The notes below the pieces were generated by a model. It made no database searches. It was not told the DNA's origin and worked only from the letters and a program-made list of their open reading frames with translations. 64,000 bases of DNA from Chloroflexota bacterium (lineage in GTDB: Bacteria > Chloroflexota > Anaerolineae > Anaerolineales > Villigracilaceae), in the NCBI GenBank assembly GCA_016235425.1, contig JACRLC010000037.1:38115-102114 (forward strand), read 5' to 3'. Of this stretch, positions 51,054 through 60,497 are shown piece by piece. The stretch's first letter is position 1. The number at the start of each line of letters is the position of its first letter. The translations under genes and the position numbers were made by a program.

Positions 51054-51239
51054 TTATTTCTTCTCTTCGGTTTCTTCAGTCTGCTCAGCATTTTCATCCT
51101 TCTGCCCGCCCAAGCCATCCTTGAAGGATTTGATGCCGCGTCCCAATTCCCCGGCGATCTTACCGATGCGGCCCGGTCCAAACAGCAGAAGCACGATGAA
51201 GAGAATGATGATCCATTCCCAACCGCCTAATCGAAACAT
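51054..51239 (-). CDS. tatA: Twin-arginine translocase subunit TatA/TatE-type
   Basis: The product has 61 residues. AAGGAGT precedes the ATG at 51237-51239, which removes 13 residues of the open frame. Residues 6-22 form the single membrane helix. The hinge 'FGPGRIGKIAGELGRGIKSF' carries the Phe-Gly and the amphipathic helix typical of TatA, and a Lys/Glu-rich tail follows. TatA builds the pore for folded proteins. A client in the window is the oxidase at 37444 with an RRDFLK signal. tatC is not seen here. Confidence 0.92.
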   Translation of the reverse strand: MFRLGGWEWIIILFIVLLLFGPGRIGKIAGELGRGIKSFKDGLGGQKDENAEQTEETEEKK

Positions 51240-51292
51240 AACACACTCCTTTTTTGAACTGGCCTTATCGTACCACAATCAGAAAAAACTGA

Positions 51293-52396
51293 CTACAACT
51301 CGCGGCGGAAGAAGATGCCCTCGATGATACGGATAATGCGCCGGAAGAAGGAGCGGACACGCGCAAACCAGCGGTATTGCTCAGGATGGACGTGACGCTT
51401 GACGGGCAACGGGCCGGTCCATTGGGCGGTCAGCGCGCCCCAGGTCAACCCCGCGCCGAAACCGACGAACACAACTTTATCGCCAGGCTTGAGTTGTCCT
51501 TTCTGCGCGGCTTCCACGGTAGCTATCGGGATGGAGGCGGTTGAGGTATTGCCATAGCGGTCCACGTTGATAATGAACTTATCGAGCGGCATCTTTAGAT
51601 ATTTCGCCGCCGTTTCTATAATGCGATAATTCGCCTGATGCGGAATGATCCATTGAATGTCTTCGGTGGTCATTCCCGCAAGTTCCAGCGCTTCGGTGGC
51701 GGCACGACCCATGACGCGCGTGGCAAAGCGGAAAACTTCCTTCCCATCCATGTGAATAAAGTGCTTGCCCTCGTGAATGGTGGCCTCGGTGGCGGGAAGA
51801 CGCGCACCGCCGGCAGGCAGGGAAAGCGAGTCACCGCCGGAACCGTCCGAGTGCATCACTGCCGAAAGGACGCCTCCGGGTTGGTCGCTGGCCTGCAGAA
51901 CGAACGCGCCCGCGCCATCGCCGAACAAAATGCAGGTATTGCGGTCCTTCCAATCGACAAAGCGCGAGAGTGTCTCTGTGCCGACCACCAGGACATTCTT
52001 GATCGAGCCGCTTCGAATGGCCTGTGCGGCCATGTTTGTCGCAAAAATAAATCCGGTGCAGGCCGCGAGCAGATCGAACGCGCCTGCTTTTGTCGCCCCA
52101 AGCTGGTCCTGGATCAGGCAGGCCGTGGCGGGGAAAAAATATTCGGGTGAAGAACTTGTACAAATAATCAGGTCCAAGTCCGTTGGGCGCAGGTTGGCAA
52201 CCTTTAAAGCTTGGATTGAGGCTTCCACACCCAACGTGGACGGAAACTCATTCTCACGCGCGATCCTGCGCTCGCGAATTCCTGTGCGGTCACGGATCCA
52301 TTCATCACTGGTCTCAACGATTTTTGCCAGATCATCGTTCGTCAACACAGGTTCAGGGACTGCCATGCCCCAGCCTGTGATATGCGCATATGGCAT
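51293..52396 (-). CDS. fabH: 3-oxoacyl-ACP synthase III with C-terminal basic extension
   Basis: The product has 367 residues. The active-site residues are Cys113 ('LAACTGFIF'), His253 ('IPHQANYR') and Asn283 ('YGNTSTASIP'). FabH starts fatty-acid synthesis by condensing acetyl-CoA or branched acyl-CoA with malonyl-ACP. The usual protein ends about residue 331; this one continues ~36 residues with many Arg ('WFARVRSFFRRIIRIIEGIFF'), which looks like an amphipathic membrane-binding helix. The gene follows fabF by 87 bases on the same strand. No acpP or fabD lies between them. Confidence 0.92.
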   Translation of the reverse strand: MPYAHITGWGMAVPEPVLTNDDLAKIVETSDEWIRDRTGIRERRIARENEFPSTLGVEASIQALKVANLRPTDLDLIICTSSSPEYFFPATACLIQDQLGATKAGAFDLLAACTGFIFATNMAAQAIRSGSIKNVLVVGTETLSRFVDWKDRNTCILFGDGAGAFVLQASDQPGGVLSAVMHSDGSGGDSLSLPAGGARLPATEATIHEGKHFIHMDGKEVFRFATRVMGRAATEALELAGMTTEDIQWIIPHQANYRIIETAAKYLKMPLDKFIINVDRYGNTSTASIPIATVEAAQKGQLKPGDKVVFVGFGAGLTWGALTAQWTGPLPVKRHVHPEQYRWFARVRSFFRRIIRIIEGIFFRREL

Positions 52397-52483
52397 TCTT
52401 TCTCCTTTACAGTTTTCAGGACGATATACCCAGGCGGGATCCCCACAACCTGAATTTACCCGGGCAATCGTATCTGGAATTTA

Positions 52484-53725
52484 TCAGGCTTTGTATCTCC
52501 CCAGAATCAGCGTCGCGTTGTGGCCGCCGAAACCAAAGGAATTGGACATTACATATTCAGGCTCTGCTTTGCGCGGCTGGTTGGGCACGTAATCCAAGTC
52601 ACACACGGGGTCCGGCGTTTCGTAATTGATCGTCGGCGGAAGCATGTTCTCGAGGATCACCTTCGTGCAGATCACCGCCTCCAGCGCGCCGGATGCGCCA
52701 AGCAAATGCCCGGTCATGGATTTGGTGGAAGAGATTGGAATATTGTATGCCTGCTCGCCAAACACCGTTTTGATCGCGGCCGTTTCACTCTTATCATTCA
52801 ACTGCGTGGACGTGCCGTGTGCGTTGATGTAACCGATGTCCTTCACCCCCAATCCCCCATTCTCCAGGGCCAACTGCATCGAAATCGCCGCGCCTGCGCC
52901 GTTCTCTGCAGGCGCAGAGATATGATGGGCATCATCCGAAGTCCCGTAACCCGTGAACTCGCACAGGATCTTCGCGCCGCGCGCCTTTGCATGTTCAAGC
53001 TCTTCCAGGATCAAAATACCCGAACCTTCCCCCATCAAGAAGCCATCACGATTCTTATCGAACGGACGCGAAGCTTTTTCCGGTGCATCGTTTCGCACAG
53101 ATAATGCCGTCATCACATTCATCCCAGCCATGGAAACAGCGGCGATCCCCGCTTCAGACGCGCCCGCAATCATCGCATCGGCAGAGCCCCGGCGGATCAT
53201 CTCAGCCGCCTCACCGATCGAATTCGTCCCGGACGCGCAAGCCGTGGCGATGGACATGTTCGGGCCGCGGACGCCAACCCGGATGGCGATCATGCCTGCC
53301 GCGCTGTCCGAGATCATCATCGGGATGAGAAACGGACTCACACGCTCCGGCCCTCGTTCGCGCAAAACTTCAACCTGTTCCAGCAAAGTCAGAATGCCGC
53401 CAATACCGGTGCCGATCAATATTCCAACGCGGTCACGGTTGGACTCATCAATTTTCAGACCGGACTGCCCCAGCGCCTCAAGCGTGGCCGCAGCAGCGAA
53501 TTGTGCAAAGCGATCCATCTTTCGGGCATCGCGCGCACCGAACAAAGCCGGGGCATCGAACCCTTTTACTTCCGCCGCGAATTTAGTTTTATGGGCGCTG
53601 GCATCGAAAGATGTGATCGGCGCGGCGCCGGATTTACCCGCCAATAAAGCATCCCACGTGTCCTTCACATTATTTCCAACGGGGCTGACGCACCCCAGAC
53701 CCGTAATCACTACTCGTCTCCGCAT
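52484..53725 (-). CDS. fabF: 3-oxoacyl-ACP synthase II
   Basis: This 413-aa elongating condensing enzyme has the complete triad Cys163 ('TACASGTNS'), His303 ('NAHGTSTQLND') and His340 ('KSMTGHLLGA'), and the gating loop 'SFGFGGHN' near 396-403. Length is normal. AAAGGAGA precedes the ATG at 53723-53725; the frame extends 10 residues further without need. It lies upstream of fabH on the same strand. A second, truncated copy is at 19657, so this is the functional FabF. Confidence 0.95.
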   Translation of the reverse strand: MRRRVVITGLGCVSPVGNNVKDTWDALLAGKSGAAPITSFDASAHKTKFAAEVKGFDAPALFGARDARKMDRFAQFAAAATLEALGQSGLKIDESNRDRVGILIGTGIGGILTLLEQVEVLRERGPERVSPFLIPMMISDSAAGMIAIRVGVRGPNMSIATACASGTNSIGEAAEMIRRGSADAMIAGASEAGIAAVSMAGMNVMTALSVRNDAPEKASRPFDKNRDGFLMGEGSGILILEELEHAKARGAKILCEFTGYGTSDDAHHISAPAENGAGAAISMQLALENGGLGVKDIGYINAHGTSTQLNDKSETAAIKTVFGEQAYNIPISSTKSMTGHLLGASGALEAVICTKVILENMLPPTINYETPDPVCDLDYVPNQPRKAEPEYVMSNSFGFGGHNATLILGRYKA

Positions 53726-53814
53726 GAAAATTCTCCTTTTAAAACCATAGGACAAGATAATCTCCTGTCCTGTTCGGGAGTTATAACACAGGCGGCGGCA
53801 AAGCGATACGCGGA

Positions 53815-55008
53815 TTAATTTCTGTGATTAATAACCTTCCATGCCTGTTGAATGTGCATTCGGTCATGATCTGCCATGAAGCTGGCAACTTCGAGAAAAT
53901 CCGTCGGGCCAAAAATGGCGTGGCGCGCCTTGCGCGACCAGTCTTCCGCGCTCATGTCCTTGAGCATTGCAATCGTTTCCATGCGCGCGCTGGTAAATTC
54001 CTTCAACGCAGACGCGCCGTTCTCGTTCAAATAATTCCTCTGGCTTGCCCACACGCTCGTATCAGGCCGCGGGATGAAAGACTCGGCCTGTTCCTTGAGC
54101 AGTTTGATTTGCATGTGATGGATCTCGCGCTCGGTGTCGCGCAGATGGCAGATCACTTCCGTCAACGCCCAATCATCGGGCGCAGGTTCGCGCGACCATG
54201 CGGACGATTCCAAATCCGAACACAAACCCGCGAGAGATGCGGGACTGGCGGATAAAATTCCCATCACAGACTCAACGCTCCTGAACGATGGAACCAGCGC
54301 GGACAGGCCGGTGGATTCAAGCCAGGGACGCAGGTCAGCTAATTTACCGCCCGCGCCCGCCTCAGGTCCGGACCTGGAAGCGGACTCCGCTTCGATATGA
54401 TAAGTCCTCAGCCCAAGCATCTGCGCGGGGAGGATGTCCCGCTCCATATCGTTTCCAACCATCAGCACGGGGCCATCCGGCCAGCCGAGACGTCCGAGCA
54501 CCTCGGCATAATAGGCGGGATGGGTTTTCGTAAAATGAAAATTCTCGAATGTGGAAACAAGCTCGAAGCGCTCCGGGTCAAAGCCCGCCCAGCAGACGCG
54601 GTGATGCGTGGCTTTGCGCGGGAACAACGGATCGGTGGCAATGACAACCCGATACCCCTGTGAAAAAGCCCACTCGATGAGGGGTTTTGATTCAGATACG
54701 GGTGAAGTTACACTGCTGAGAGTTGGGAATATTTCATCGTAGAAATATTCGATGTCCCCATTCAATTCTTCCTTCGAGATTCCCAGCTTTGGATAAAACG
54801 CGCCTTCAAAAACTTCCTGCAATGTGCGTGATGGGTCGTCGCTCTCGGTCATCAAACGCGTACCGGCCATCAACGCGGAGAGCATCTTTTCAGGCGATAC
54901 TTTCAGGCTCAATTGTTTTGCAAGCGCTTGAAAATAAGCAGGAATAAATTCGGAAATATTGGTGTTCAGCAGGGTATCATCGAGATCCAGCAGAAGTGTG
55001 AGCGTCAT
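53815..55008 (-). CDS. HAD-family hydrolase fused to a DinB-like four-helix domain
   Basis: The product has 397 residues. Residues 1-~220 are a HAD phosphatase: 'LLLDLDDTLLNT' (nucleophile Asp8, acid Asp10), 'VVIATDPLFPRKA' (motif II) and 'GPVLMVGNDMERDI' (motif IV acids). A linker 'SASRSGPEAGAG' leads to residues ~240-397, a DinB/DUF664-type helical bundle with His at 'EVICHLRDTEREIHHMQ' and 'SFMADHDRMHIQQAWKV', the expected metal-binding histidines. HAD enzymes dephosphorylate small molecules, and DinB-like proteins often carry out thiol-dependent transfers or detoxification. The combination in one chain is unusual. The gene stands alone, 89 bases from fabF. Confidence 0.85.
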   Translation of the reverse strand: MTLTLLLDLDDTLLNTNISEFIPAYFQALAKQLSLKVSPEKMLSALMAGTRLMTESDDPSRTLQEVFEGAFYPKLGISKEELNGDIEYFYDEIFPTLSSVTSPVSESKPLIEWAFSQGYRVVIATDPLFPRKATHHRVCWAGFDPERFELVSTFENFHFTKTHPAYYAEVLGRLGWPDGPVLMVGNDMERDILPAQMLGLRTYHIEAESASRSGPEAGAGGKLADLRPWLESTGLSALVPSFRSVESVMGILSASPASLAGLCSDLESSAWSREPAPDDWALTEVICHLRDTEREIHHMQIKLLKEQAESFIPRPDTSVWASQRNYLNENGASALKEFTSARMETIAMLKDMSAEDWSRKARHAIFGPTDFLEVASFMADHDRMHIQQAWKVINHRN

Positions 55009-55048
55009 GGATTTTTCTTTCGCCTGGCCCCCATAAGGAGGGGCCGGA

Positions 55049-55378
55049 TTATTCCTTCACTTTGAATTCAAACGGTAAAGCATGACATTCGCCGCATCCG
55101 ATTTGCGGTTCCAAAACGTTCCGTTTCGATTTTTCGCAATACGCTGTGACTTGCACGCGCCGCTGAAAAATTGCAGTGATCGGACGCGTGACCGCGGCGC
55201 GCAGTTTCATATACTGGCATGAGTTTGCCATCGAGATTGCCGGGACAGGGCAGGTTTTACACAAATCCCTTGTCCATTGTTGATTAGACGCGGCGAGCAG
55301 ACGGCATTCTTCCACATTGCGGCCGCGATAATAATCGCCATAAAACCAGGGACATTCCTTGCCAGCGGGAGTTTTCAT
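55049..55378 (-). CDS. Cysteine-rich small protein of unknown function
   Basis: The product has 109 residues; the start at 55376-55378 is inferred from composition, and the longer frame begins in repetitive sequence. Eight Cys are spread as 'KECPWFYGDYYRGRNVEECRLL', 'CKTCPVPAIS', 'NSCQYM', 'AYCEKSKRN' and 'GCGECHALP', so a bound metal or iron-sulfur cluster is plausible. No signal peptide or membrane segment. I recall similar unnamed proteins in Chloroflexota only vaguely. It lies between the HAD-DinB gene and efp, all minus strand. Confidence 0.7.
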   Translation of the reverse strand: MKTPAGKECPWFYGDYYRGRNVEECRLLAASNQQWTRDLCKTCPVPAISMANSCQYMKLRAAVTRPITAIFQRRVQVTAYCEKSKRNVLEPQIGCGECHALPFEFKVKE

Positions 55379-55379
55379 A

Positions 55380-55462
55380 GTGAAGTGCAGGTGTACAAGT
55401 AAACACGTAAACAAGCGTGTATTTATGTGCCTGTTTACCTGTCCACGTATTTCCTTGTTTAC
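55380..55462. repeat. AT-rich tract of short, partly inverted GTAAACA/TGTTTAC repeats
   Basis: The sequence between efp and the Cys-rich gene is built of variants of AAGTAAACACGTAAACAAG and its inverse (GTTTACCTGTCC, CCTTGTTTAC), able to form a long imperfect hairpin. It resembles other stop-adjacent short-repeat tracts in this window. Confidence 0.5.
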
Positions 55463-55464
55463 TC

Positions 55465-56022
55465 CTACACGCGCGTCACGTATTCGCCCGTGCGTGTGTC
55501 CACGCGGATGGTATCACCCACGTTGACAAAATTCGGGCATTGCACGTTCAGGCCGGTTTCAGTTGTGACTTTCTTGGTTACGCCGGTGGCCGTATCGCCG
55601 CGAATCGCCATCTCGGATTCGACCACTTTCAAATCCACGGAGGTGGGGAGTTCCACGTCAATGGCATCGCCGTTGTAGAATGTGAGTTTCACTTCCATAC
55701 CCTCTTTCAAAAATTGGGCGTCGTCGCCGAGGGTCTCTTTTTTGATGGCAGGCTGTTCGAAGGTCTCGCTATCCATGAAGTGATAGAAATCACCGTCGGT
55801 GTAAAGATATGAAACGTTGTGGAAGTCAAGTCTTACATCCTGCACGGACTGGCCGGAGGAGAAGGTTCGTTCAATGTTGGCCCCGGTCAACAAATTGCGG
55901 GCTTTTACCCGGATATTTGCATTGCCGCGCCCCGTTTTGTTATGGCTGTAATCCAGCACTTTGTAGAGATTGCCGTCAAGTTCAAATGTGACGCCTTTGC
56001 GAAGTTCATTTACATCAATCAT
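55465..56022 (-). CDS. efp: Translation elongation factor P with Arg32 at the tip
   Basis: EF-P (185 aa) rescues ribosomes stalled at polyproline. Three beta-barrel domains are recognisable ('LRKGVTFELDGNLYKVLDYS', 'YLYTDGDFYHFMDSETFEQ', 'PNFVNVGDTIRVDTRTGEY'). The tip loop reads 'NKTGRGNAN', so the residue that is lysine in E. coli (Lys34) and B. subtilis is Arg32 here, as in rhamnosylated EF-P of Pseudomonas. Whether it is modified cannot be seen; no earP-like gene is in the window. This genome makes many proteins with proline-rich linkers, which should need EF-P. Confidence 0.95.
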   Translation of the reverse strand: MIDVNELRKGVTFELDGNLYKVLDYSHNKTGRGNANIRVKARNLLTGANIERTFSSGQSVQDVRLDFHNVSYLYTDGDFYHFMDSETFEQPAIKKETLGDDAQFLKEGMEVKLTFYNGDAIDVELPTSVDLKVVESEMAIRGDTATGVTKKVTTETGLNVQCPNFVNVGDTIRVDTRTGEYVTRV

Positions 56023-56156
56023 GCTTGCGCTTTCCTTGCCTTGTGTGAATTTTTTGAGAAGCGGGCGGATTATACCAATGAGTTTGTGGGGGTGTCTAGG
56101 AACAAGTTGGCTAAGAGTAATGAGTAACGAGTAATTGGTAATTGGGAGGAGCGTAA

Positions 56157-56651
56157 TCAGTGGGATGATTCGGAAGCGGGGTCGTCGCGGAGGAGTTGAA
56201 CCGCGTGCGGGAGGACGGGCAAAATGGTTTGGAGATTTTCAACTGCGCCTTTGGGACTTCCGGGGAGATTGACGATCAACGTCCTGCCGCGAATGCCTGC
56301 GACCGCGCGGGAGAGCATGGCATGAGGAGTCTTGACGAGGCTGGCGGTACGCATGGCTTCGGCCAGTCCGGGCGCATCGCGTTGGATCACTGCGCGCGTG
56401 GCCTCAGGCGTAACATCACGCAGAGCAAAACCTGTGCCGCCGGTGGTAAGGATGACGTCCACATCGCCGCTGTCAGCCCACTCGATCAGCGTGCCGCGGA
56501 TGGCAGATTCTTCGTCGGGGAGAATTGCTTCTTTGGCGACCGACCAGTTTTGGGTCCCGATCAGATGCGCCAGCGCGGGACCGGAAGCGTCCGCGCGTTG
56601 GCCGCGTGAGGAGCGGTCGGAGAGGGTCAGAATTCCAAATCGGATCGTCAT
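56157..56651 (-). CDS. mog: Molybdopterin adenylyltransferase (Mog/MoaB family)
   Basis: The 164-aa enzyme activates molybdopterin by adenylation before metal insertion. Recognisable parts are 'ILTLSDRSSRG', 'DVDVILTTGGTGFALRDVTPEAT' and 'LIVNLPGSPKGAVENL'. The metal/phosphate-binding TGGTG loop is intact. It overlaps the GNAT gene by 4 bases and is the last gene of the lon operon run, apart from moaC-D-E at 21.6-22.9 kb. Confidence 0.92.
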   Translation of the reverse strand: MTIRFGILTLSDRSSRGQRADASGPALAHLIGTQNWSVAKEAILPDEESAIRGTLIEWADSGDVDVILTTGGTGFALRDVTPEATRAVIQRDAPGLAEAMRTASLVKTPHAMLSRAVAGIRGRTLIVNLPGSPKGAVENLQTILPVLPHAVQLLRDDPASESSH

Positions 56652-57082
56652 TTGAATTCCTTGCCGAAGAGGCGGTTATCGGTCATTTCATACCAGCCGA
56701 GATGTTCGTAAAACAGACCGGCCTCGAGGTTATCCGCCATGGTCAGCAGGTAACATTTCAAACAGCCCTTGCCGCGCAAGCGTTCTTCAACTTCGGCCAT
56801 TAATCGGGAGCCAACACCCGTGCCGCGAAATTCACGATAAACCGCCAGGTGATAGATCATGCCGCGCCGCCCATCGAACCCGCCGATGACCGTGCCTATG
56901 ATCCGTCCATCCATTTCGGCAACCAGGAAAAGATCAGGGTCGCGGTCAAGCTTCTTTTGTATCTCCTCCGGCGCATCCGAAGCCCCAACATGCACACCTT
57001 TCTCCATGTTGGCCCATAACGCCACGGATGCTTCGTAATCATCCGGGAAAAGAAATTCGCGGATTTTCACATCGGCAGGCAT
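56648..57082 (-). CDS. GNAT acetyltransferase (RimI-like)
   Basis: The 144-aa product has the acetyl-CoA-binding motif 'YREFRGTGVGSRLMAEVEERL' (Q/R-x-x-G-x-G/A type) and 'GLFYEHLGWYEMTDN' near the end, typical of GNAT proteins. The substrate is unknown. Its start overlaps the stop of the receiver gene by one base (TGATG), and it overlaps mog by 4 bases. Confidence 0.85.
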   Translation of the reverse strand: MPADVKIREFLFPDDYEASVALWANMEKGVHVGASDAPEEIQKKLDRDPDLFLVAEMDGRIIGTVIGGFDGRRGMIYHLAVYREFRGTGVGSRLMAEVEERLRGKGCLKCYLLTMADNLEAGLFYEHLGWYEMTDNRLFGKEFK

Positions 57083-57444
57083 CAGGGATTTTTTATGTTC
57101 CGCTTCAAGGTTCCGATCAGATCGTCAGGCATATACGGTTTGAGAAGAAAATCGTTCGCACCGCGCCTCATGCACTCATCCTTGACGTTCATGCCTGAAG
57201 TCATCACCACCTGCACATCGTGGATATCGGGCGCACGGCGGAGTAATTCCAGGATCTCCAGCCCGCTCTGACGCGAGAGATAGACATCCATCAGGAGCAC
57301 GTCGGGGTTTTCGCGCCGCACCGCGTCCGGCACGTTCGCATCGGCATCCAATGCGACAACCTGATACCCCTCCATCTTGAGCAGGGTTTTTAACAAGGCC
57401 ACCATCGTTACATCATCTTCGGCGAGAAGTACCTTTTTTCCCAT
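57082..57444 (-). CDS. Stand-alone response-regulator receiver (CheY-like)
   Basis: The 120-aa product consists of the receiver domain only, with acidic pair Asp10/Asp11 (after Glu9), phosphoacceptor Asp53 ('[14 protein letters not shown]'), Thr/Ser in 'VVMTSGM' and Lys in '[10 protein letters not shown]'. It has no output domain, so it acts by protein contacts, perhaps with a kinase encoded elsewhere. Its first 32 bases overlap the end of lon, hence it is probably translated by coupling. Confidence 0.9.
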   Translation of the reverse strand: MGKKVLLAEDDVTMVALLKTLLKMEGYQVVALDADANVPDAVRRENPDVLLMDVYLSRQSGLEILELLRRAPDIHDVQVVMTSGMNVKDECMRRGANDFLLKPYMPDDLIGTLKRNIKNP

Positions 57445-60040
57445 TCACTTTTGCTTTCTTCATAGTTGATTTTTTCCTGGTCGTTTTTGTTTCTTTTTTC
57501 GCCGAATTGGCCCGCGCTTTTTCCAACGCAGAATTCAACACATCGTCCACGCTTTCGGCGAATACGAATTTCATGGACTCTTTGACCTCATCAGGGACGT
57601 CCTCGAGATCAGGTTCATTACGCTTCGGCAGGATTACCGTCCGCAGGCCATTGCGGTGCGCGGCCAGGATCTTTTCCTTGATTCCGCCTACAGGCAGGAC
57701 CTGCCCCCTGAGCGTGATCTCGCCTGTCATCCCCACCTGGGATTTCACCTTGCGCCCGGAAATCAACGACACAAGCGCGGTTGCCATGGTCACACCTGCG
57801 GAGGGACCGTCTTTCGGCTGTGCCCCGGCGGGGATGTGCATGTGGATGTCGGCGTGGTCGAAGAAATTCGATTCCAGGCCAAGCTGCACCGCACGCGAAC
57901 GAACAAACGACAGCGCCGCGCGCGCCGATTCCTGCATCACATTACCAATCGAGCCGGTAACCTGGTAGCCTTTTCCACCGGGCATGGCCGTGGCTTCGAT
58001 GAACAGCACGTCGCCGCCAAAGGGAGTCCACGCCAGGCCGGGAGCCACACCGGGGATCGAAACGCGCATACTGACCTCATCCGGCCCAAGGAAGATGGGA
58101 TGATCGAGGAATTCATCGAGGAGGCCGGCGTCGATCTCAAACGACTCCCCCTTCCCCTCGGCAATACGCGTCCCGACCTTGCGGCAGATTGCGCCGATCT
58201 TGCGCTCCAGGTTGCGAACGCCTGCTTCACGTGTGTATTCGCGGATGATCTTTTGCAGGGCATCATCCGTAAAACTTACTTCACTCTCGTGCAGGCTGTT
58301 CTCACGAATCTGGCGCGGAATGAGATAGCCGCGCGCAATTGCCATCTTCTCCTTATCGGTATAACCGGAGAGAAAGATGATCTCCATGCGGTCGCGTAAC
58401 GGACCTGGGATCGTCTCCAGCGTGTTGGCGGTAGTGATGAAAAAGACCTGCGAGAGATCGTATGCGACCTCGAGGTAGTTATCGCGGAATTCGCTGTTCT
58501 GTTCGGGATCGAGCACTTCGAGAAGCGCGGAAGCCGGGTCGCCGTGAAAATCGTAGGTGAGCTTGTCCACTTCGTCGAGCATGAAGACCGGGTTCCTGGA
58601 TTCCACCCGCCGCAGGGACTGCAAAATACGTCCCGGCATCGCGCCGATGTACGTGCGGCGATGGCCGCGGATTTCCGCCTCATCGCGCAAGCCGCCAAGC
58701 GAGGCGCGAATGAACTTGCGTCCCATTGCCCGCGCGATGGATTGCCCAAGCGAGGTCTTGCCTACGCCGGGAGGGCCAACGAAGCACAGGATCACACCTT
58801 CGCGTTCCCGGCGAATGGCATCCTTCGACGGCTCTTTTTCCTCGTCCTTGCGGTCCAGGCGCAGTTTGCGAATGGCGAGAAATTCAAGAATGCGTTCCTT
58901 GACATCCTGCAAACCATAATGGTCCTTGTCCAAAATTTCGCGGGCGTGTGAAATATCGAGGTTGTCTTCCGTGGATTTCGACCACGGCAATGAAACCATC
59001 CAATCGAGATAGGTGCGAATAACGCCATATTCAGCCGCGGCAGGCGGCAGGTGAGATAAACGCTCCAACTCACGCCGCGCCTGCTTATCGGCTTCTTCAG
59101 ACATCTTCGCTTCTTCGATATTCTTGCGAAACTCCTCGGCTTCCGCGGCCTGCTCGTCCTTCTCACCCAGTTCCTTCTGGATGGCTTTCATCTGCTCGCG
59201 CAGGAAGTATTCGCGCTGGACTTTTTCGATCTCGCCGCGCGCCTCATTCTGGATTTTTTGTCCAAGCGTGAGCACTTCCCCTTCGCGCACCAGCAAGCCG
59301 ATCAGTTTTTTCAGCTTTTCGGCCACCGAGTTGATTTCCAGAATTTCCTGCGCGTCCTTCAAATCCATGCGCTGGAAGTTGGCAATCGTATATGCGGTTT
59401 GAAGGGGATCTTCAAGCGAAGTGATCGACCCGGCCAATTCTTCGGGGAATGACGGGATCAACTGTGTAATTTGCTGGAACTGGTCACGCGCATTACGGGC
59501 CAGCGCGTCGATTTCAAGCCCCTGCTCGATCGTTTCAGGAGCAAGATGGACGGCGGCTTTAAGATATGGTTCCTCTGCCATGAACTCGCCAAGCCTGAAC
59601 CGGTCCATGCCCTGCACAAGCAGGCGGACGGTCCCGTCCGGTGCGCGCAAGAGGCGATGAACCGTAGCTATCGTTCCAACTCGATACAGATCCGCCGGGC
59701 CAGGGACTTCCAATTCTGGATTGATGGCCGCGACCAGCCCAACCAGCTTGTCCCCGCCAACGACATCATCCACCAATTTGATGGAACGAGACTGCCCCAC
59801 CGTCAATGGGACGGCGGTATTCGGGTAAACCACCACTCCGCGCAAAGGCAGGATGGGTAGAACATCGGGAAGTTTCGGTGATTCAGTTTTGCCGGTGGTT
59901 TCCGGCGCGTCCTGGTCGTTATCTTTTTTCTGGTAACGCGAAAAGACCGACGGCATGAGAAAACTTAATAACTCATCGTCGGTATCGCCTATCCATTGAA
60001 AGAGATCGTTGAGGCTGGATTGCCAGCGTGAGGCAGGCAT
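57413..60040 (-). CDS. lon: ATP-dependent Lon protease
   Basis: The product has 875 residues. The substrate-binding LAN domain (~57-260) is followed by a coiled coil, an AAA+ module with Walker A '[12 protein letters not shown]' and Walker B '[10 protein letters not shown]'. The protease domain has catalytic Ser747 ('[10 protein letters not shown]') and Lys790 ('[14 protein letters not shown]'). N-terminal ~55 residues precede the usual start and are acidic. The C-terminal tail of ~35 residues is very rich in Lys/Arg, an extension not usual in Lon and possibly nucleic-acid-binding. It starts 2 bases after the hsp20 stop, so both are co-expressed as stress genes. Confidence 0.96.
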   Translation of the reverse strand: MPASRWQSSLNDLFQWIGDTDDELLSFLMPSVFSRYQKKDNDQDAPETTGKTESPKLPDVLPILPLRGVVVYPNTAVPLTVGQSRSIKLVDDVVGGDKLVGLVAAINPELEVPGPADLYRVGTIATVHRLLRAPDGTVRLLVQGMDRFRLGEFMAEEPYLKAAVHLAPETIEQGLEIDALARNARDQFQQITQLIPSFPEELAGSITSLEDPLQTAYTIANFQRMDLKDAQEILEINSVAEKLKKLIGLLVREGEVLTLGQKIQNEARGEIEKVQREYFLREQMKAIQKELGEKDEQAAEAEEFRKNIEEAKMSEEADKQARRELERLSHLPPAAAEYGVIRTYLDWMVSLPWSKSTEDNLDISHAREILDKDHYGLQDVKERILEFLAIRKLRLDRKDEEKEPSKDAIRREREGVILCFVGPPGVGKTSLGQSIARAMGRKFIRASLGGLRDEAEIRGHRRTYIGAMPGRILQSLRRVESRNPVFMLDEVDKLTYDFHGDPASALLEVLDPEQNSEFRDNYLEVAYDLSQVFFITTANTLETIPGPLRDRMEIIFLSGYTDKEKMAIARGYLIPRQIRENSLHESEVSFTDDALQKIIREYTREAGVRNLERKIGAICRKVGTRIAEGKGESFEIDAGLLDEFLDHPIFLGPDEVSMRVSIPGVAPGLAWTPFGGDVLFIEATAMPGGKGYQVTGSIGNVMQESARAALSFVRSRAVQLGLESNFFDHADIHMHIPAGAQPKDGPSAGVTMATALVSLISGRKVKSQVGMTGEITLRGQVLPVGGIKEKILAAHRNGLRTVILPKRNEPDLEDVPDEVKESMKFVFAESVDDVLNSALEKARANSAKKETKTTRKKSTMKKAKVNGKKGTSRRR

Positions 60041-60042
60041 TG

Positions 60043-60441
60043 TTATTCGACCTTAATTTGGCTCGGATTTATTTTCGGAAGAACGACGGTGAGGAAGCCG
60101 TCTTTATATTCGGCGCGCGCTTCATCCACATTCACAGGCCCGGGCAGGCCAATTGCAGTCGCAAATTTACCAAAGCGTATTTCCATTTGATAATAAGCGC
60201 GGCGTTCGGGATAATCGGGGCGTAAACCGGTGATCATGAGCGTATTATTTTCCACAACCACTTCGAAATCATCTTCGCGCATTCCGGCAATTTCCACGCG
60301 GACGACGTATGCACTCTCCGTTTCATATTCATCCGTCGGCGGACTCCAAAGATTGGAGCGCACCTGCCAGCTTACTGCATGAAGGATCTCGCGCCGCGTT
60401 TCCAATAAAGTCGGTCCTGATTTGCGAATAATTGTCGGCAT
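60043..60441 (-). CDS. Small heat-shock protein (Hsp20/alpha-crystallin)
   Basis: The 132-aa product has the alpha-crystallin domain ('[20 protein letters not shown]', 'NTLMITGLR', '[20 protein letters not shown]') and the C-terminal strand with '[12 protein letters not shown]'. It holds unfolded proteins for refolding or degradation. AAGGAGT lies upstream of the ATG. It leads the hsp20-lon-receiver-GNAT-mog run. No CIRCE inverted repeat is seen in the 56 bases before it. Confidence 0.93.
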   Translation of the reverse strand: MPTIIRKSGPTLLETRREILHAVSWQVRSNLWSPPTDEYETESAYVVRVEIAGMREDDFEVVVENNTLMITGLRPDYPERRAYYQMEIRFGKFATAIGLPGPVNVDEARAEYKDGFLTVVLPKINPSQIKVE

Positions 60442-60497
60442 AACTTACTCCTTGCTTCACCAGTTCACCGCCGTTGGTAAGACGTTATTCCCGGCGT

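Noticed and set aside
54134..54663. Plus-strand frames over the HAD-DinB gene
   Set aside because: They are shadows of the continuous 397-codon minus-strand gene, whose HAD and DinB motifs fit in order.
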